A DNA stretch of 31,504 bases from Coprococcus sp. Its GTDB lineage: Bacteria > Bacillota > Clostridia > Lachnospirales > Lachnospiraceae. The DNA lies in the NCBI GenBank assembly GCA_016297325.1, contig JAEDGW010000019.1, forward strand, positions 1-31,504, given 5' to 3'. The position numbers were made by a program, and so were the translations under genes. Below the pieces are notes generated by a model, which was given only the letters and a program-made list of their open reading frames with translations, was not told where the DNA came from and did not search any database. Positions 24,527 through 31,039 of the stretch are shown here, in pieces; positions within the stretch are counted from its first letter, which is position 1; the number at the start of each line of letters is the position of its first letter.

Positions 24527-24582
24527 ATGATAGCATTTTGTCTTGTATTTTTCAATATGTGGGCACGTAAAATTTATGTAAA
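24527..24582 (-). promoter_or_regulatory. Orphan PHO box with -10
   Basis: TTTACATAAAT (24572-24582) and TTTACGTGCCC (24561-24571) form an 11-bp-phased pair on the minus strand. TATCAT (24527-24532) lies 28 nt further, compared with 26-27 nt at the other three boxes. GGCACG and CGTGCC flank the pair as an inverted repeat (24562-24567 and 24589-24594). Confidence 0.6.
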
Positions 24583-24646
24583 CCTACCCGTGCCATACAT
24601 TAATCGCATATCGGTCAAAATATATTTACAATATTGCAAATACCTG

Positions 24647-25624
24647 TTACGCAGATTCAACTTCATAGGTAAAGCCGGCATCCGTGATCGCCTTTATAGT
24701 ATCTTCCATGCCCTGTCCATCCTCAGTGAGATAACCTGACGCAAATATGGAATTGACCACAGTGAGAAGTCTCTTCTCCTCACCCTTGAAATATCTCTCC
24801 CTGCCCGCAGCACATCTTATGTCCGCCTGTGGAACCATGAGTCTCGCAAGACACAGCACCTTCAGGCAATACTCCGTTGTGAGTCCTGACGTATCGATAT
24901 CGCCGAGTGGCGTTCCCTCTATTGGAAGAAGGAAATTGATTGGAATAGCCTCAGGGTTGATCTCCCTGAGCTCTAAGAGCATGTCCACCACATCCTCTTT
25001 ACTCTCTCCCATTCCTATGATGCCGCCGCTGCATATCTCAAATCCCACACTCTGCAGCATCTTTATGTTTGCTACTCTCTGATCAAATGTGTGTGTCGAA
25101 CAGATATGGCTGTAATACGCCCTGCTACTGTTCAGGTTGTGGTTGATCCTGTCAAGTCCAGCATCCCTGAGTATATGTGCCTGCTTCTCGGTCAAAAACC
25201 CTATGGAACAGCACAGATGTGTCCCGCTCTCCTTCATCTTACGGATTCGCACCGCAAGCTCCTCGATCTCCGCATCCGTGAACTTCATTCCGCTAAGTCC
25301 GATACAGTGTCTGGACAGATGATATTTGTCCACAAAATCATTGTCTCTGTAAAGCTTTTCATCTCCAACCCAACGATACTTGTCAATGGATGCCTTTGAT
25401 CGGCACGACTGTGCACAGTACGCGCAGTCCTGGGAGCAGTTGCCACTTCTGGCATTTGTCAGGATATGGATTCCCACATGCTTTCCCTTGTACTTCTCCC
25501 GGAGCACCCCGGCACGTGCCACAAGCTCGTCAAGCTGATCGTCCGGCGTGTTCAGTATCCCTATAGCCTCCTCACGGGTTATAATCGGATCTTCTGTCTT
25601 TGTTGTTTTTTCTTCTGAAATCAT
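24647..25624 (-). CDS. bioB: Biotin synthase
   Basis: The 325-residue radical-SAM enzyme inserts sulfur into dethiobiotin. The SAM-cluster cysteines Cys63, Cys67 and Cys70 lie in NCSQDCAYCAQS. Ligands of the second (2Fe-2S) cluster are also present: Cys107 (RHCIGLSG), Cys138 or Cys139, Cys198 (EICSGGIIGMGES) and Arg270 (IRCAAGRE). The family motif INHNLNSSRAYY is intact though slightly changed. With both clusters predicted, I prefer BioB over HydE-like relatives. GAAAGGTG precedes the ATG. No other biotin genes are adjacent, so the cell may import a precursor or keep the rest elsewhere. A long leader of about 245 nt with repeats lies upstream. Confidence 0.9.
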   Translation of the reverse strand: MISEEKTTKTEDPIITREEAIGILNTPDDQLDELVARAGVLREKYKGKHVGIHILTNARSGNCSQDCAYCAQSCRSKASIDKYRWVGDEKLYRDNDFVDKYHLSRHCIGLSGMKFTDAEIEELAVRIRKMKESGTHLCCSIGFLTEKQAHILRDAGLDRINHNLNSSRAYYSHICSTHTFDQRVANIKMLQSVGFEICSGGIIGMGESKEDVVDMLLELREINPEAIPINFLLPIEGTPLGDIDTSGLTTEYCLKVLCLARLMVPQADIRCAAGRERYFKGEEKRLLTVVNSIFASGYLTEDGQGMEDTIKAITDAGFTYEVESA

Positions 25625-25711
25625 AACTGCACCTTTCTTTATCGAACATCTGCCTTTTTATCGCCCTATATGATGATCGATGTTTTATTGCAGCTCTTGT
25701 GTATATGATCC

Positions 25712-25792
25712 AGCCCTAGTGGTGCTCACAGCCCTAGTGGTGCTCACAGCCCTAGTGGTGCTCACAGCCCTAGTGGTGCTCACAGCCCTAGT
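25712..25792. repeat. Tandem 18-bp repeat, four copies plus a partial
   Basis: Four identical units of CCCTAGTGGTGCTCACAG begin at 25714, 25732, 25750 and 25768, followed by a 7-bp partial copy at 25786. Units are contiguous with no spacers. The array lies in the predicted bioB leader. On the plus strand a 38-codon frame (ATG 25680 to TAG 25796) reads through it as (ALVVLT)x4 but lacks a ribosome binding site. Confidence 0.95.
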
Positions 25793-25822
25793 TTAGCAAA
25801 CGCATGAGAAGCGCTTCCAAAC

Positions 25823-25850
25823 TTCATAAGGAATCCTCCCGCCTTATGAA
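25823..25850. repeat. 9-bp inverted repeat in the bioB leader
   Basis: TTCATAAGG (25823-25831) and CCTTATGAA (25842-25850) are perfect complements around a 10-nt loop. No T tract follows on the minus strand, so it is not a standard terminator; a leader RNA hairpin is possible. Confidence 0.5.
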
Positions 25851-25861
25851 AATAATCAAGC

Positions 25862-25905
25862 TACCACTAATGGTATATTTTATCAGTTTACTTCCTTATT
25901 AACAA
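25862..25905 (-). promoter_or_regulatory. Probable bioB promoter with a palindrome at the start site
   Basis: On the minus strand TTGTTA (25900-25905) and TAAAAT (25877-25882) are 17 bp apart, predicting a start near 25870. That falls inside the palindrome TACCACTAATGGTA (25862-25875), a position suited to a repressor. It does not match the BirA operator pattern I know, so the regulator is unassigned. Confidence 0.4.
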
Positions 25906-25991
25906 CATTATTTTATGTATATTGCGAATTGTAAATTGATACATATATGTTCTATCCCCGGACACCTTTCTGATTCTACGGAAAATAAAAT

Positions 25992-26065
25992 AGGTTCCCA
26001 CATCCTGATATGCATCTGGAACTCAAGATATATTCCAGATAGATTTCGTTTGGGAACCTCTTTTT
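25992..26065. terminator. Two-tier hairpin after the cupin gene
   Basis: Outer arms AGGTTCCCA / TGGGAACCT (25992-26000 with 26051-26059) enclose inner arms ATCTGGAA / TTCCAGAT (26014-26021 with 26033-26040). On the minus strand ATTTTATTTT follows, on the plus strand CTTTTTAT, so it can terminate either way. It is more elaborate than a simple terminator. Confidence 0.6.
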
Positions 26066-26093
26066 ATCATATATTTTCTTATATAATTTTCTT

Positions 26094-26426
26094 CTAGTTG
26101 TGCTCAGGCACTACAGCATAGAACACCAGATCCTCATCACCGTTGTTCTTCAGGCTGTGGCTGTGTCCCGGCGGACAATAATGGCAGTCACCCGGATTAA
26201 GGATCTCCATGGTGTCATCATACTCCATGGTTCCAACTCCTGAGATGATAAATATGATCTCGCTGTTGGTGTCATGTGTGTGAAGTCCTATAGAACTTCC
26301 GGCTGGAAGTGTCGCTCTCATGATCTTGTTATAATTGCCTACATGCATGCGTGGCTTGAATACGCCTTCGCCGCCCTTAAATCCCTGAATGTTCTGCTCC
26401 TCAAGTGAATCAAATGATATCTTCAT
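26094..26426 (-). CDS. Small single-domain cupin protein
   Basis: The 110-residue protein is one cupin barrel. Metal ligands are visible in motif 1 (His49, His51, Glu56 in GLHTHDTNSEI) and motif 2 (His88 or His90 in PPGHSHSL). Small cupins of this type bind a metal and a small ligand and act as isomerases, dioxygenases or sensors; the substrate cannot be read. AAGGAGG before the ATG gives a strong start. It follows the MocR-type regulator by about 70 nt with a hairpin between them, so it is probably a separate unit or a partial read-through target. Confidence 0.85.
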   Translation of the reverse strand: MKISFDSLEEQNIQGFKGGEGVFKPRMHVGNYNKIMRATLPAGSSIGLHTHDTNSEIIFIISGVGTMEYDDTMEILNPGDCHYCPPGHSHSLKNNGDEDLVFYAVVPEHN

Positions 26427-26461
26427 ATGTTGTCCTCCTTACGATAAATACGAAAAATGCT

Positions 26462-26496
26462 GCAAACGCATTCAAGGCACCCTGCGCAGCGTCTGC
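26462..26496 (-). terminator. Palindromic element, copy 2, terminator of the MocR gene
   Basis: GCAAACGC (26462-26469) pairs with GCGTCTGC (26489-26496) with one mismatch, and the minus-strand side runs into AGCATTTTTCG, a T tract. The sequence shares much of its length with the element at 24335-24371. Confidence 0.5.
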
Positions 26497-26499
26497 ATA

Positions 26500-28056
26500 C
26501 TATGTCGTCAGGCTCACCACACTCTCCAGAAGTCTGTCACAGGCTTCCTCTATTATATCCTCTTCTATGCCCGAATAATTGATAACCAGTGTGTGGCTGT
26601 CTTCCTGTTCTTTTCCGTGGCAGTACTGGCTAAGACTGGATATGTTGATCCCTGCCGCAGCAGCCCTGTCCACCATCTCTTTATCTGTGTACGACGTGTC
26701 AACCTCCATAAGGAAATGGAGACCGGCATTCTCTTCCTTTATCGTTACCTGCGGATACAGCCTGTGGTTCCTGATACAACTGAGTATCTTATCCCTGCTG
26801 TTCCTGTAAAACTTCCTCATCCTGTTGATGTGCTTTTCCAGATACCCCTCCTGGATAAATCTTGTGAGTGTATACTGATCAAAATTCGACACCGTACACG
26901 CATAAAAGCTTAGTATATGATTATACCTTACCATAAGTGGAATTGGCAATACCATGTAGCTTATTCTTATGGTTGATGACAAACTTTTTGAAAATGTATT
27001 CATGTATATGACCTTACCCGATGCATCTATACTCTGAAGCGCCGGGATCGGATTTCCCACCAGACGGAATTCACTGTCATATTCATCCTCTATGATGTAT
27101 CTTCCCTCCTGCTTTGCCGCCCAGCCAAGCAGCTCATATCTCCTGCTGGCCGGAGTGACTGTACCCGTAGGGAAATGGTGCGACGGCGATATGTGCACCA
27201 CATCAGCCCCGGAACGCTCAAGTGAATCTATGTTGATACCGCTCTCATCCATGTCTATATAACAGCATTTCACCTGATACGCATCATATATGTGCTGTAT
27301 CTTCTGATATCCCGGATTCTCCACACCGTATACGCTGTCCCTGCCGAGAAGCTGTATTATAAGACCATACAGGTATTCCGTTCCCGCTCCGACTATGATC
27401 TGGTTCGGACTTACAGACATCCCTCTAAACTGATAGAGGTAATCCGCAATAGCCTTTCTGAGTTCAAATATACCGCCAGACGGCGATCTCTTCATAAGCT
27501 TTTCCCGGTCATCCATCATCGTCTCCCTCATGAGCTTCGTCCATGTCGAAAATGGGAAGTTCTCACTGAGGGTGGAATTGTTCACAAAGTCTGCAAAGAA
27601 AGTGTTCTGATCCGGCGTCTCTGTGTGTTCTCTGGTCACATAAGAATGTCCTGCTACATGATCTTTCGGGCGTATTCCAGACTTGTATGAAACGTCCTGT
27701 TCATCTGAGATAGTGCTCTGCATAAAATCATCTTTTACAGCATAACCCCTTATACCATTTTTATATTCAGTATCATAGGATTTGCGCACTCCCACAACAT
27801 CTGCATCCTCGGCCTTCACGTCACACACATAGAACCCACTCTTCGGCTTGGAATAAATATACCCCTCCGCCAGAAGCTGGCTGTAAGCATTCTCAACAGT
27901 TACCACACTCACATTCAGATGAGCAGCAAGTGCCCTCTTTGACGGCAGCTTCTCATGGGCCTTGAGATTTCCCATCAATATGTCATTTTTTATCTCTTTG
28001 TACAAATGCTCATAGAGGAAATCCATCCCTCTGTCGTCAAATGAATATGTAAGCAT
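26500..28056 (-). CDS. MocR/PdxR-type regulator (GntR HTH fused to aminotransferase-like domain)
   Basis: Residues 1-78 form a GntR winged helix (LPSKRALAAHLNVSVVTVENAYSQL). A linker of about 80 residues follows, then a fold-type I aminotransferase domain to residue 518. PLP-binding features are IIEDEYDSEF (321-330) and the Schiff-base Lys357 in MNTFSKSLSS, with the substrate-arginine region further on. MocR proteins sense PLP or amino acids and control vitamin B6, GABA or taurine genes; no such target lies nearby, so its regulon is unknown. The linker is longer than average. GGGAG lies 8 nt before ATG, overlapping the end of the HAD gene, so the two are coupled. Confidence 0.9.
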   Translation of the reverse strand: MLTYSFDDRGMDFLYEHLYKEIKNDILMGNLKAHEKLPSKRALAAHLNVSVVTVENAYSQLLAEGYIYSKPKSGFYVCDVKAEDADVVGVRKSYDTEYKNGIRGYAVKDDFMQSTISDEQDVSYKSGIRPKDHVAGHSYVTREHTETPDQNTFFADFVNNSTLSENFPFSTWTKLMRETMMDDREKLMKRSPSGGIFELRKAIADYLYQFRGMSVSPNQIIVGAGTEYLYGLIIQLLGRDSVYGVENPGYQKIQHIYDAYQVKCCYIDMDESGINIDSLERSGADVVHISPSHHFPTGTVTPASRRYELLGWAAKQEGRYIIEDEYDSEFRLVGNPIPALQSIDASGKVIYMNTFSKSLSSTIRISYMVLPIPLMVRYNHILSFYACTVSNFDQYTLTRFIQEGYLEKHINRMRKFYRNSRDKILSCIRNHRLYPQVTIKEENAGLHFLMEVDTSYTDKEMVDRAAAAGINISSLSQYCHGKEQEDSHTLVINYSGIEEDIIEEACDRLLESVVSLTT

Positions 28057-28059
28057 CCA

Positions 28060-28713
28060 CTATTCTCCCAATACTATATCAACGATCTTCTGTGTGTCAT
28101 GAATGACAAATGGTGCGCCAAGTCCCAGTATAAACTCCTCGTCTCTGAAGCCCCATCCGACCATGATGACATCTGTTCCTGAATTCCTTGCTGTGGCAAG
28201 ATCCACATCAGAGTCACCTATATACACGACATCCTTCTTTCCAAGTCCAAGCTCCCTGAGGCACTCCTCCACCATGTCCGGCGCCGGTTTCTTTGCTATG
28301 CCAGACTTCTCACCAAGTGCGAAATCAAACATTCCCGGGAAATAATCCACACACAGATCCTGTACTGCGAAATCCGCCTTGTTGGACACGACCGCAGTCT
28401 TCACACCGGCTTCCCTGAGCTTTGCGATGGCGTCATGTATCCCGTCATATGGTCTGGTCTTGATAGCACTGTGCTCTTTATAATAAGAAGAAAATGTATC
28501 AAACACCTTATCTATCGTTGCCACATCAGTTCCCACCGGCACTGCTCTCTCAATGAGCTTCCGTATGCCATTTCCAACAAATCTTCTAACCTCATCTATA
28601 GTTCTCTCCGGAAATCCATGATGAGCAAGTGCATAATTGGTGCTGTCCGTCAAATCCTCCAAAGTGTTAAGTATTGTTCCGTCCATATCAAATATCGCTG
28701 CCTTGTATCTCAT
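28060..28713 (-). CDS. HAD-superfamily hydrolase, phosphoglycolate phosphatase-like
   Basis: The 217-residue protein has the four HAD motifs: FDMDGT (8-13, nucleophile Asp9), VVSNK near 108, the Lys of KKPAPDM, and IGDSDVDLATA. The helical cap between motifs 1 and 2 is of the Gph/PgmB type. It probably removes phosphate from a small phosphoester such as phosphoglycolate; the exact substrate is uncertain. The ATG at 28713 is chosen because GAGGAG lies 8 nt upstream; an ATG at 28722 touches that site. It is the first gene of a two-gene unit with the MocR regulator, driven by the promoter at 28756-28783. Confidence 0.88.
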   Translation of the reverse strand: MRYKAAIFDMDGTILNTLEDLTDSTNYALAHHGFPERTIDEVRRFVGNGIRKLIERAVPVGTDVATIDKVFDTFSSYYKEHSAIKTRPYDGIHDAIAKLREAGVKTAVVSNKADFAVQDLCVDYFPGMFDFALGEKSGIAKKPAPDMVEECLRELGLGKKDVVYIGDSDVDLATARNSGTDVIMVGWGFRDEEFILGLGAPFVIHDTQKIVDIVLGE

Positions 28714-28755
28714 GTCGTACATCTCCTCGTCTTATTTGTAATTATGCTTATTCCC

Positions 28756-28783
28756 ATTATAATCTTTGAGATAAGGTTGTCAA
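28756..28783 (-). promoter_or_regulatory. Promoter of the HAD-MocR unit
   Basis: On the minus strand a perfect TTGACA (28778-28783) and a perfect TATAAT (28756-28761) are 16 bp apart, about 45 nt before the start codon. Confidence 0.8.
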
Positions 28784-28912
28784 TCAACAATGACGCCACA
28801 AAAACCAAGGCTCATATGTTGGGAAATATTATTCTTGCAGTATTCATGTTGTATTGTGTAAAAGTTACCGCAACATTCATGTAATTTAATGTTAATTTTG
28901 CGAATAATTTCA

Positions 28913-28945
28913 TTGATTTTTACACATTGTTTGTTATACTATAAT
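28913..28945 (+). promoter_or_regulatory. Promoter of the AAA/DUF4143 gene
   Basis: TTGATT (28913-28918) with TATACT (28935-28940) at 16 bp, or TTTACA (28919-28924) with TATAAT (28940-28945) at 15 bp, lie just before the GGGAGG site. Confidence 0.55.
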
Positions 28946-28969
28946 TATCATCTTTGGGAGGTATAAAAT

Positions 28970-30265
28970 ATGTATAGAAAAATTTTCAACTTTTTGGAAA
29001 TATGGAAAAATAATGAGCATCGCAAACCACTTATTTTACAAGGTGCAAGGCAGGTCGGAAAGACATATTCTGTTCTTGAATTTGGTCGTACCCATTATGA
29101 AAATGTGGCATACTTTAATTTTGAAACCAATCCAAAGTTAAATGAAACCTTTGATGAAAATATAAGTCCTGACTATCTGATACCTATCCTATCACATATC
29201 GCAAGCCAGACCATAATCAAAGAAAAGACTCTGATAGTATTTGATGAAGTACAACTTTGTGAAAGAGCACTAACTTCTCTCAAATACTTTTGTGAAAGTG
29301 CGCCAGATTATCACATCATAGCTCTTGGCAGTTTACTTGGAGTTGCTGTAAACAGAGCTAAATTCTCTTTTCCCGTAGGAAAGGTCGATATGAAAACGCT
29401 TTATCCTATGGATGTAGAAGAATTTATGTTGGCTCTTGGTGAGGAAGCACTTGTGGAACAAATAAAAAAATGCTTTAACTCTGACACTCCACTACCTTCT
29501 GCTTTACATGACTCCGCAATGGACCTTTACCGTCAATACCTTGTTGTCGGCGGTATGCCAGAGTGTGTGATGCAGTTTACACAAACTAAAGATTATATTC
29601 TTGTCCGCCATACGCAAGATACTATACTTGCAAGTTATCTGAATGATATGAGCAAATATAACAACTTAAATGAAATTAAAAAGACAAGACTTACCTATGA
29701 TAATATAACTGTCCAGCTTTCAAAGAAAAATACCCGTTTTCAATACAAACTGATCAAAAAAGGAGGACGGGCTTCTGAATTTGAAAATGCCATTGAATGG
29801 CTTTGCCTATCTGGTATAGTATCTCAAGTTTACAGAGCCCTTCAGATAAAAAAACCTTTAGAAAACTATCGCGATATTGATGCCTTCAAGATTTATGTGT
29901 CTGACTTGGGGCTGCTTTGTGCCAAGAAAGATTTAGCTGCAAATGATATTCTTTATATGGTTGAAGAGCTCAATGACTTTAAAGGAGGAATGGCCGAGAA
30001 TTATGTAAATGTACAACTTTCTATTAACGGCTATCACACTTACTATTGGCAATCCGAACGAGGGGCCGAAATTGATTTTATTATCCAGAGAGATGGTCAG
30101 CTCATCCCTATTGAGGTCAAATCTGCTGATAACACAAGGGCAAAAAGCTTAAAAGTATATATGGATACCTACAAACCTGCTTATGCTATTAAACTATCAA
30201 CTAAAAACTTTGGCTTTGAAGATAACAAAAAAATAGTTCCTCTTTACGCTGCATTTTGCATATAA
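28970..30265 (+). CDS. AAA_14 ATPase with C-terminal DUF4143 domain
   Basis: The 431-residue protein has Walker A GARQVGKT (25-32) and Walker B LIVFDEVQ (88-95) in an AAA_14 domain, followed by a DUF4143 domain from about 200. The C-terminal part has a PD-(D/E)xK-like pattern: AENYV, AEIDFII, and IPIEVKSA. These proteins are widespread, often present in many copies and thought to be mobile or linked to conflict systems; their biochemical role is not settled. The gene is visibly more AT-rich and uses more A/T-ending codons than its neighbours, which suggests recent transfer. GGGAGG lies 8 nt before the ATG. It is alone, with no partner gene. Confidence 0.88.
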   Translation: MYRKIFNFLEIWKNNEHRKPLILQGARQVGKTYSVLEFGRTHYENVAYFNFETNPKLNETFDENISPDYLIPILSHIASQTIIKEKTLIVFDEVQLCERALTSLKYFCESAPDYHIIALGSLLGVAVNRAKFSFPVGKVDMKTLYPMDVEEFMLALGEEALVEQIKKCFNSDTPLPSALHDSAMDLYRQYLVVGGMPECVMQFTQTKDYILVRHTQDTILASYLNDMSKYNNLNEIKKTRLTYDNITVQLSKKNTRFQYKLIKKGGRASEFENAIEWLCLSGIVSQVYRALQIKKPLENYRDIDAFKIYVSDLGLLCAKKDLAANDILYMVEELNDFKGGMAENYVNVQLSINGYHTYYWQSERGAEIDFIIQRDGQLIPIEVKSADNTRAKSLKVYMDTYKPAYAIKLSTKNFGFEDNKKIVPLYAAFCI

Positions 30266-30293
30266 AACATATTATATATCATCTCTACTCATC

Positions 30294-30329
30294 AAAAATC
30301 CGGCGCAAGAGGGAGGTTCCTGCGCCGGA
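30294..30329 (-). terminator. Terminator of the hsp20 gene
   Basis: A 9-bp GC-rich stem TCCGGCGCA / TGCGCCGGA (30299-30307 with 30321-30329) with a 13-nt loop is followed on the minus strand by TTTTT. It may also end the converging ATPase transcript. Confidence 0.85.
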
Positions 30330-30367
30330 CATTTATATACAAATGAAAATAATTATCTATCGTATAT

Positions 30368-30802
30368 TTATTCAATTGTTATATACTTTGACTTTGGCTC
30401 TTCAGGCTTCTTCTCAATCTTTGGAACTGTGAGCTTAAGCACACCGTCCTCGAACTTTGCCTTGATATCCTCCTGAGTCAGATCCTTGCCGACATAGAAG
30501 GTTCTGCTGCCTGAGCCACTGTAACGCTCCTTGCGGATATACTTTGTCTTCTTATCTTCATCTGTGGTCTCACTCTTTGTAGAAGCATTCACGATCAGGT
30601 AACCATCCTTGAGCTCGATCTTCACATTCTCTTTCTTCACTCCAGGAAGATTCATCTCTACTGTATAATCACTTTCACTCTCTGTTACATCAGCCTGCAT
30701 AAAGCCATTCATCTGTGTCTGCTTTGGTGCTGTGTAAGTTCTCTCTGGATATCCAAAGAAATCATCTAAAAAGCTATCTCCAATAATACTAGGCATTAAC
30801 AT
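30368..30802 (-). CDS. hsp20: Hsp20/alpha-crystallin small heat-shock protein
   Basis: The 144-residue protein has a short N-terminal arm (about 35 residues), an alpha-crystallin domain (about 36-128, with VEMNLPGVKKENVKI and the closing KFEDGVLKLTVPK), and a lysine/proline-rich tail ending KYITIE that contains the I-x-I anchor. It holds unfolded proteins in solution during stress. The ATG at 30802 follows AGGAG at 9 nt. Its promoter overlaps a perfect CIRCE element, which shows HrcA control. The leader is about 138 nt. Confidence 0.93.
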   Translation of the reverse strand: MLMPSIIGDSFLDDFFGYPERTYTAPKQTQMNGFMQADVTESESDYTVEMNLPGVKKENVKIELKDGYLIVNASTKSETTDEDKKTKYIRKERYSGSGSRTFYVGKDLTQEDIKAKFEDGVLKLTVPKIEKKPEEPKSKYITIE

Positions 30803-30947
30803 AAGTCATCTCTCCTTCCAATATCTATCCCCTCTGCCTTTATAGCATTAGGTTTGTATATGTTAATAATTTCGTTTTCTTTTCAAAGGATTGCTTCAAG
30901 GCTTATCGTTAATTTCTATTTAGAAGCTCTTTCCTTTGACTGATTAT

Positions 30948-30989
30948 GTTATACCACTTCTATTAGCACTCGTCAATACTGAGTGCTAA
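30948..30989 (-). promoter_or_regulatory. CIRCE operator overlapping the hsp20 promoter
   Basis: TTAGCACTC (30963-30971), a 9-nt spacer and GAGTGCTAA (30981-30989) form the exact CIRCE consensus bound by HrcA. On the minus strand the -35 TTGACG (30971-30976) lies inside it and the -10 TATAAC is at 30948-30953, 17 bp away. Bound HrcA would block RNA polymerase. Confidence 0.95.
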
Positions 30990-30999
30990 TAATTTTTGT

Positions 31000-31037
31000 G
31001 AAAAAATTGTGAAGTCCACCATATCAGGACTTCACAA
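31000..31037 (-). terminator. Terminator of the right-edge phosphoesterase gene
   Basis: An 11-bp perfect stem (31007-31017 with 31027-31037) is followed on the minus strand by a run of Ts (31001-31006), directly after the gene's stop at 31040. Confidence 0.85.
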
Positions 31038-31039
31038 CC

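Larger units (their letters stand above)
25625..26093. other. 469-nt spacer between the cupin gene and bioB
   Basis: From right to left it contains a two-tier hairpin after the cupin gene (25992-26059), a probable bioB promoter (25877-25905), a palindrome at the start site (25862-25875), a 9-bp inverted repeat (25823-25850) and the 18-bp tandem repeats (25712-25792). No gene with a ribosome binding site is seen. Confidence 0.6.

Noticed and set aside
25712..25792. Possible CRISPR array
   Set aside because: The 18-bp units are directly contiguous with no spacers and no cas genes are present; it is a simple tandem repeat.
25877..25905. BirA operator before bioB
   Set aside because: TTGTTAAT is present, but the matching inverted half at the usual 14-16 nt spacing is not.
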